Shown here: positions 5,871 through 9,180 of the stretch, one piece after another
Layout: every line of letters starts with the position of its first letter
How positions within the stretch are numbered: position 1 is the first letter of the stretch
Assembly (NCBI GenBank): GCA_964522805.1
Contig: CAZFWP010000075.1
Location: forward strand, 1 to 9,180
Direction: 5' to 3'
DNA length: 9,180 bases
Source: CAZBYL01 sp964522805
GTDB taxonomy: Bacteria; Synergistota; Synergistia; Synergistales; Synergistaceae
Position numbers and translations under genes: made by a program
The notes under the pieces: model-generated
Told to the model about the DNA's origin: nothing
Database searches by the model: none
What the model saw: only the letters and a program-made list of their open reading frames with translations

Positions 5871-7308
5871 ACAGGAGAGCACCCCCATCTATGACGCTCT
5901 GCAAAACTATCTAAAAAACAGGATAGTCTCTTTTGACGTGCCGGGACATAAACAAGGGAAAGGACATAAAGCCCTTGTTGAGGCCTTCGGACAAAAGTGC
6001 GTCTCAATGGACTTAAATTCCAGCAAACCACTGGACAACCTTACACACCCCACAGGCGTCATCAGGGAGGCGGAGGAGCTTGCCGCTGAGGCCTTCGGCG
6101 CGAAACAGGCCTTTTTGATACTTAACGGCACTACCGCAGCAGTACAGAACATGATTTTTTCAACCTGCCGTAAAGGTGACAAAATCATCATGCCGCGCAA
6201 CGTCCATAAGAGCGTTATCAACGCGATGGTCATTTGCGGTGCGGAACCTGTTTATGTAAACCCCGGGGTCAACCCCGAGTTGGGCATCAGTTTGGGAATG
6301 TCCTTAGCCGAGGTAAAACATGCTATTGAACAGAACCCCGATGCTAAAGCTGTTTTTGTCAATAACCCCACCTATTATGGCGTGTGCAGCAACCTAGCAG
6401 AGCTGGTAAGCATGGCTCACGCCGCCGGTATGTACGCTCTGGCAGATGAAGCTCACGGCACACACCTCTATTTTGGCGAAGGGCTGCCTCTCTCTGCAAT
6501 GAAGGCAGGAGCGGACATGTCGGCTGTCAGTATCCACAAAACCGGAGGCTCTCTAACCCAAAGCTCCATTTTACTGTTGGGCAAAGGTGCTGACGCAGAG
6601 GGAGTGCGTCAGACAATCAATCTAACACAGAGCACCAGCGGCAGTTATCTCTTGATGGCCTCACTGGACATCGCCAGAAAAAACCTATCTCTCAACGGCA
6701 AAGAAATATTTGCCAAGGTGCTCTCCTTAGCTTCCTACGCACGACAAGAAGTCAATAAACTTGAGGGTTTCCGCGCTTTCGGCAGAGACATCATCAACGG
6801 TGATACGGTTTTTGACTTTGACGAAACCAAGCTTAGCGTACACACCAGAGCGATGGGGCTTGCCGGTATTGAAGTTTACGACATTTTGCGCGATGAGTTT
6901 GGTATTCAAATTGAGTTTGGCGACATCGGCAATATTTTAGCGATAATTTCCGTCGGAGACAGGGAACTGGAGATCGAGCGCCTTTTGGGAGCACTGTCAG
7001 AAATAAAGCGCCGCTTTTCCAAAGAACCGATGAATATGTTGGACCACGAATATATCAACCCGTTGGTGGCAATGTCACCGCAGAAAGCTTTTTATGCGGA
7101 TAAACGCACCGTCGCTATTACGCAAAGCTCAGGCAAAATCAGCGCTGAGCTGGTAATGGCCTATCCTCCTGGTATTCCAATTTTGGCGCCTGGAGAACGC
7201 ATTACCGAGGAAATCATCGACTATATCAGATACGCCAAGGAAAAAGGCTGCGTCATGACAGGCACACGCGACATGGATATGAATAATATTGAGATTGTGG
7301 AGGAATAA
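5863..7308 (+). CDS. speA: Orn/Lys/Arg decarboxylase, fold III PLP enzyme, probably arginine decarboxylase (Bacillus SpeA-type)
   Basis: A 481-residue decarboxylase of the short Bacillus SpeA type, without the N-terminal wing domain of inducible E. coli enzymes. Expected PLP-site features are seen: SFDVPGHKQGKGH near the N-terminus (23-35), LNGTT (87-91), the cofactor-contacting LADEAHG (193-199, with Asp195 and His198), and SIHKTGGSLTQSS (223-235), where Lys226 should form the Schiff base. The C-terminal domain includes AYPPGIPILAPGE (433-445). Family members act on arginine, lysine or ornithine, and sequence alone does not separate them well. The agmatinase gene two places downstream makes arginine-to-agmatine the best reading. 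The name speA is used in the Bacillus sense, since the E. coli biosynthetic SpeA is an unrelated fold. The ATG at 5863 has only a poor ribosome-binding site and overlaps the speD stop, so coupled translation is likely. Confidence 0.93.
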   Translation: MNKQESTPIYDALQNYLKNRIVSFDVPGHKQGKGHKALVEAFGQKCVSMDLNSSKPLDNLTHPTGVIREAEELAAEAFGAKQAFLILNGTTAAVQNMIFSTCRKGDKIIMPRNVHKSVINAMVICGAEPVYVNPGVNPELGISLGMSLAEVKHAIEQNPDAKAVFVNNPTYYGVCSNLAELVSMAHAAGMYALADEAHGTHLYFGEGLPLSAMKAGADMSAVSIHKTGGSLTQSSILLLGKGADAEGVRQTINLTQSTSGSYLLMASLDIARKNLSLNGKEIFAKVLSLASYARQEVNKLEGFRAFGRDIINGDTVFDFDETKLSVHTRAMGLAGIEVYDILRDEFGIQIEFGDIGNILAIISVGDRELEIERLLGALSEIKRRFSKEPMNMLDHEYINPLVAMSPQKAFYADKRTVAITQSSGKISAELVMAYPPGIPILAPGERITEEIIDYIRYAKEKGCVMTGTRDMDMNNIEIVEE

Positions 7309-7311
7309 TAG

Positions 7312-8166
7312 ATGAATATGGAATTTTGGTATACGGAAGAGCACAGTGAAGACACTAGGTTTTCCATCAGAGTAGATAAGCAGCTCTACTCTGCTAAGAG
7401 CGATTTTCAGCGCATAGACGTCTTTGAGTCAAAGGAATTCGGTCGCTTTCTTACCCTTGATGGGCTGATGATGGTAACGGAAAAGGACGAATTTATCTAC
7501 CACGATATGATCGTCCACATTCCTATGGCGGCGAACCCCAATATCAAGAAAGTTCTCGTAATCGGCGCCGGAGACGGCGGCACAGTGAGAGAACTCACCC
7601 GCTATGACTCCATCGAAAAAATAGATATGGTGGAAATTGACGCCATGGTCGTGGAAGCCTGCCGCAAATTTATTCCTCAGACGGCCTCAAAGCTGGACGA
7701 CCCCAGAGTAACGCTCTTCTTTGAAGATGGGCTGAAGTTTGTGCGCGACAAGGTAAGCGCCTATGATTTGATTATCGTTGACAGCACAGACCCATTTGGA
7801 CCGGGAGAGGGACTCTTCACCAAGGAATTTTACGGCAACTGCTACAAGGCCCTGACAGCAGAGGGTATTCTCGTCAACCAGCACGAGTGCCCCTATTACG
7901 ATAGTTATGCTAAGTCGATGAAGCGCGCACATGACCGCATTGTAGAGCTGTTCCCAATTGCCAAAGTCTATCAGGCGCACATCCCCACGTATCCTTCTGG
8001 ACACTGGCTCTTCGGCTTTGCCTCCAAGAAAATCGACCCAATTGCTGACTTAGATGCCGCAAGGTGGAACTCCCTCGGACTAAAGACAAAATATTACAAT
8101 ACCGAGCTGCATAAAGGCTGTTTCGCCATTCCCAACTATGTTATAGAACTGCTTGAGAATGATTAA
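7312..8166 (+). CDS. speE: Spermidine synthase (putrescine aminopropyltransferase)
   Basis: SpeE moves the aminopropyl group from decarboxylated S-adenosylmethionine to putrescine, giving spermidine and methylthioadenosine. The 284-residue protein has a small N-terminal beta domain and a Rossmann-like core. Visible motifs are LDGLMMVTEKDEFIYHDM (49-66), the nucleotide loop GAGDGGTVRE (85-94), acidic Glu108 in MVEID for the donor, EDG (138-140), and IVDSTDPFGPGEGLF (155-169), where Asp157 is the expected catalytic acid. IPTYPSGHW (224-232) is typical of the family's polyamine pocket. GGAGGA eight bases before the ATG at 7312 supports that start; a second ATG two codons on is also possible. It lies three bases after the decarboxylase stop. 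Specificity for putrescine over other diamines is inferred from the operon. Confidence 0.96.
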   Translation: MNMEFWYTEEHSEDTRFSIRVDKQLYSAKSDFQRIDVFESKEFGRFLTLDGLMMVTEKDEFIYHDMIVHIPMAANPNIKKVLVIGAGDGGTVRELTRYDSIEKIDMVEIDAMVVEACRKFIPQTASKLDDPRVTLFFEDGLKFVRDKVSAYDLIIVDSTDPFGPGEGLFTKEFYGNCYKALTAEGILVNQHECPYYDSYAKSMKRAHDRIVELFPIAKVYQAHIPTYPSGHWLFGFASKKIDPIADLDAARWNSLGLKTKYYNTELHKGCFAIPNYVIELLEND

Positions 8167-9016
8167 CAAAAACAACAGCCCTCTGGCTTTTATGGCCTGC
8201 GAGGCGGAATATTCCGCGTCAGATATCGTTCTCTTCGGAGCACCATTTGACGGCACGTCCAGTTACCGCCCAGGCTCACGCTTTGCCGGCAACGCCGTAC
8301 GCACGGAATCTTTCGGTATCGAGACTTATTCGCCATATCTGAAACGCGATTTGACGGATATCTCAGTATTCGACATGGGAGATTTGGAGCTGCCATTCGG
8401 AAATGCGGCGGCTGCGCTGCAGATAATCGAGGAGGCTACAGCAGAGATCCTTTGCGACGGCAAAAAACCATTGATGGTCGGCGGTGAACACTTGGTCACT
8501 TTAGGGACAGTCAGAGCGGCAGCGAAGAAGTACCCGGACTTGCACATTCTGCACTTTGACGCACACGCTGACCTGCGCAACGACTATATGGGAGAGAAGC
8601 TCTCTCATGCCACGGTTATCAGAAGGTGTGCGGAACTACTGACAGATAAAAGTATCTTCCAGTTTGGAATCCGTTCAATGACCAAAGAAGAAGACTCCTG
8701 GGCTGAGGAGCACACAGTCCAGCGCAAATATGACACGGGCACGTTACCATCTGTCATTGAAACACTCGGAGAAAGGCCTGTATATCTAACTATTGACCTA
8801 GACGTGCTGGATCCATCTATCTTTCCAGGCACAGGCACCCCTGAGCCGGGCGGCATCTCCTTTGTGGAGCTTATCGCCGCAGTGCACAAAATGTCAAAGC
8901 TGAACATCATCGGCGGCGATGTCAACGAGCTTGCCCCCCACTATGACAGCAGCGGCATCTCCACCATCACCGCCTGCAAAGTGATCAGAGAATTAATGCT
9001 TACGATAGCGCATTAA
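8159..9016 (+). CDS. speB: Agmatinase (agmatine ureohydrolase), arginase family
   Basis: SpeB hydrolyses agmatine to putrescine and urea with a two-manganese centre. The 285-residue protein carries the full ligand set: His111 in GGEHLVTLG, Asp134, His136 and Asp138 in HFDAHADLRND, and Asp213 and Asp215 in TIDLDVLDPS. Other ureohydrolase signatures are LSHATVIRR (148-156) and GTGTPEPGG (224-232). The last is usual in agmatinases, and the polyamine operon supports agmatine over guanidinobutyrate or arginine. I start the gene at the ATG at 8159, which overlaps the speE stop by eight bases (ATGATTAA), repeating the speD junction. A TTG two codons upstream (8153) is a weaker alternative. No strong ribosome-binding site is seen, so coupling to speE is likely. 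It is the last gene of the operon. Confidence 0.95.
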   Translation: MINKNNSPLAFMACEAEYSASDIVLFGAPFDGTSSYRPGSRFAGNAVRTESFGIETYSPYLKRDLTDISVFDMGDLELPFGNAAAALQIIEEATAEILCDGKKPLMVGGEHLVTLGTVRAAAKKYPDLHILHFDAHADLRNDYMGEKLSHATVIRRCAELLTDKSIFQFGIRSMTKEEDSWAEEHTVQRKYDTGTLPSVIETLGERPVYLTIDLDVLDPSIFPGTGTPEPGGISFVELIAAVHKMSKLNIIGGDVNELAPHYDSSGISTITACKVIRELMLTIAH

Positions 9017-9057
9017 AAAAAGCAGCAACGCCACTAAATATAACAAAATATCCAAGT

Positions 9058-9089
9058 CCCCAATAACTAAACAGTTAGGGGGCTTTTTT
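9058..9089 (+). terminator. Rho-independent terminator of the speD-speA-speE-speB operon
   Basis: CCCC (9058-9061) pairs with GGGG within 9078-9082, and TAACT (9064-9068) pairs with AGTTA (9073-9077) around an AAAC loop, with AA (9062-9063) bulged on the left side. Six T residues follow at 9084-9089. It lies 41 bases after the speB stop and points rightward. No T-run follows the stem on the other strand, so it does not look bidirectional. Confidence 0.85.
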
Positions 9090-9180
9090 GCCTCCAAGTG
9101 ACTCGACATTCACTACATCTATATCAACTAATTTGCATGTTTCTTGGCACCAGTAGTACAAATGCCCGCGCCAGAGTGCA
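9075..9180 (-). CDS. Possible 3' end of an unidentified gene on the minus strand
   Basis: An open frame enters from the right edge on the minus strand and runs 34 codons to a TAA at 9077-9075. The peptide begins ALWRGHLYYWCQETCK and ends VESLGGKKAP. It has a fairly protein-like mix of residues, with two tryptophans and two cysteines, but it is short, has no visible start, and matches no family I recognise. Its last codons lie inside the speB terminator hairpin, which is unusual and argues against it. A convergent neighbour or a chance frame are both possible. Apart from this frame and the terminator, I see nothing in 9090-9180. Confidence 0.2.
   Translation of the reverse strand, partial: ALWRGHLYYWCQETCKLVDIDVVNVESLGGKKAP

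Noticed and set aside
8153..8158. TTG start for agmatinase two codons upstream
   Set aside because: The ATG at 8159 gives a usual N-terminus and the same eight-base overlap seen at the speD junction. The TTG adds only two residues and has no better ribosome-binding site.
1..9180. CRISPR arrays, tRNA or rRNA genes, insertion sequences
   Set aside because: No regularly spaced repeats, no tRNA-like cloverleaf with a CCA or GTTCGA-type arm, no rRNA segments and no transposase motifs were seen on either strand.

Overview
The window reads as the end of an assembled contig from an anaerobe-like, probably diderm bacterium. The first 52 bases are not genomic: they are an Illumina dual-index adapter left in the assembly. 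No rRNA, tRNA, CRISPR array or complete mobile element is visible. The lineage is inference. Strong AGGAGG-type ribosome-binding sites, a long E. coli-type SpeD combined with a Bacillus-type (fold III) arginine decarboxylase, and an HlyD/ABC exporter of the YbhGFSR type would fit Negativicutes, Synergistota or another Clostridia-related group, but nothing here fixes the phylum.

Left half (53-4246, all minus strand, transcribed right to left): a tightly packed exporter operon. Its order is HlyD-type periplasmic adaptor (3251-4246), ABC ATPase with a proline in place of the switch histidine (2325-3254), second ABC ATPase with intact motifs (1336-2328), and ABC-2 type permease (200-1333). After a 76-base gap comes the signal-peptide start of an exported protein cut off by the contig end (53-123). 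The two ATPases look like a split version of the fused E. coli protein YbhF. Adaptor, ATPases and permease probably form one drug or hydrophobic-compound exporter; the substrate cannot be read from sequence.

Centre (4247-5063): about 817 bases between two divergent operons with no convincing gene. It holds several dyads on the exporter side, a pair of 15-base direct repeats, and, 55 bases before speD, a strong intrinsic terminator pointing into speD with no gene upstream of it. That terminator is the most interesting regulatory signal in the window and suggests transcription attenuation of the polyamine operon or a small RNA.

Right half (5064-9016, plus strand): a complete four-gene spermidine operon, speD, Orn/Lys/Arg decarboxylase (probably arginine), speE and speB. 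Arginine is decarboxylated to agmatine, agmatinase releases urea to give putrescine, SpeD makes decarboxylated S-adenosylmethionine, and SpeE joins them to spermidine. The genes overlap or nearly touch, and a rho-independent terminator follows at 9058-9089. The last 90 bases hold at most the end of a gene on the opposite strand, weakly supported.

I found no clearly new biological system. The best leads are the orphan terminator in the speD leader, the asymmetric ATPase pair, and the adapter artefact, which should be trimmed.
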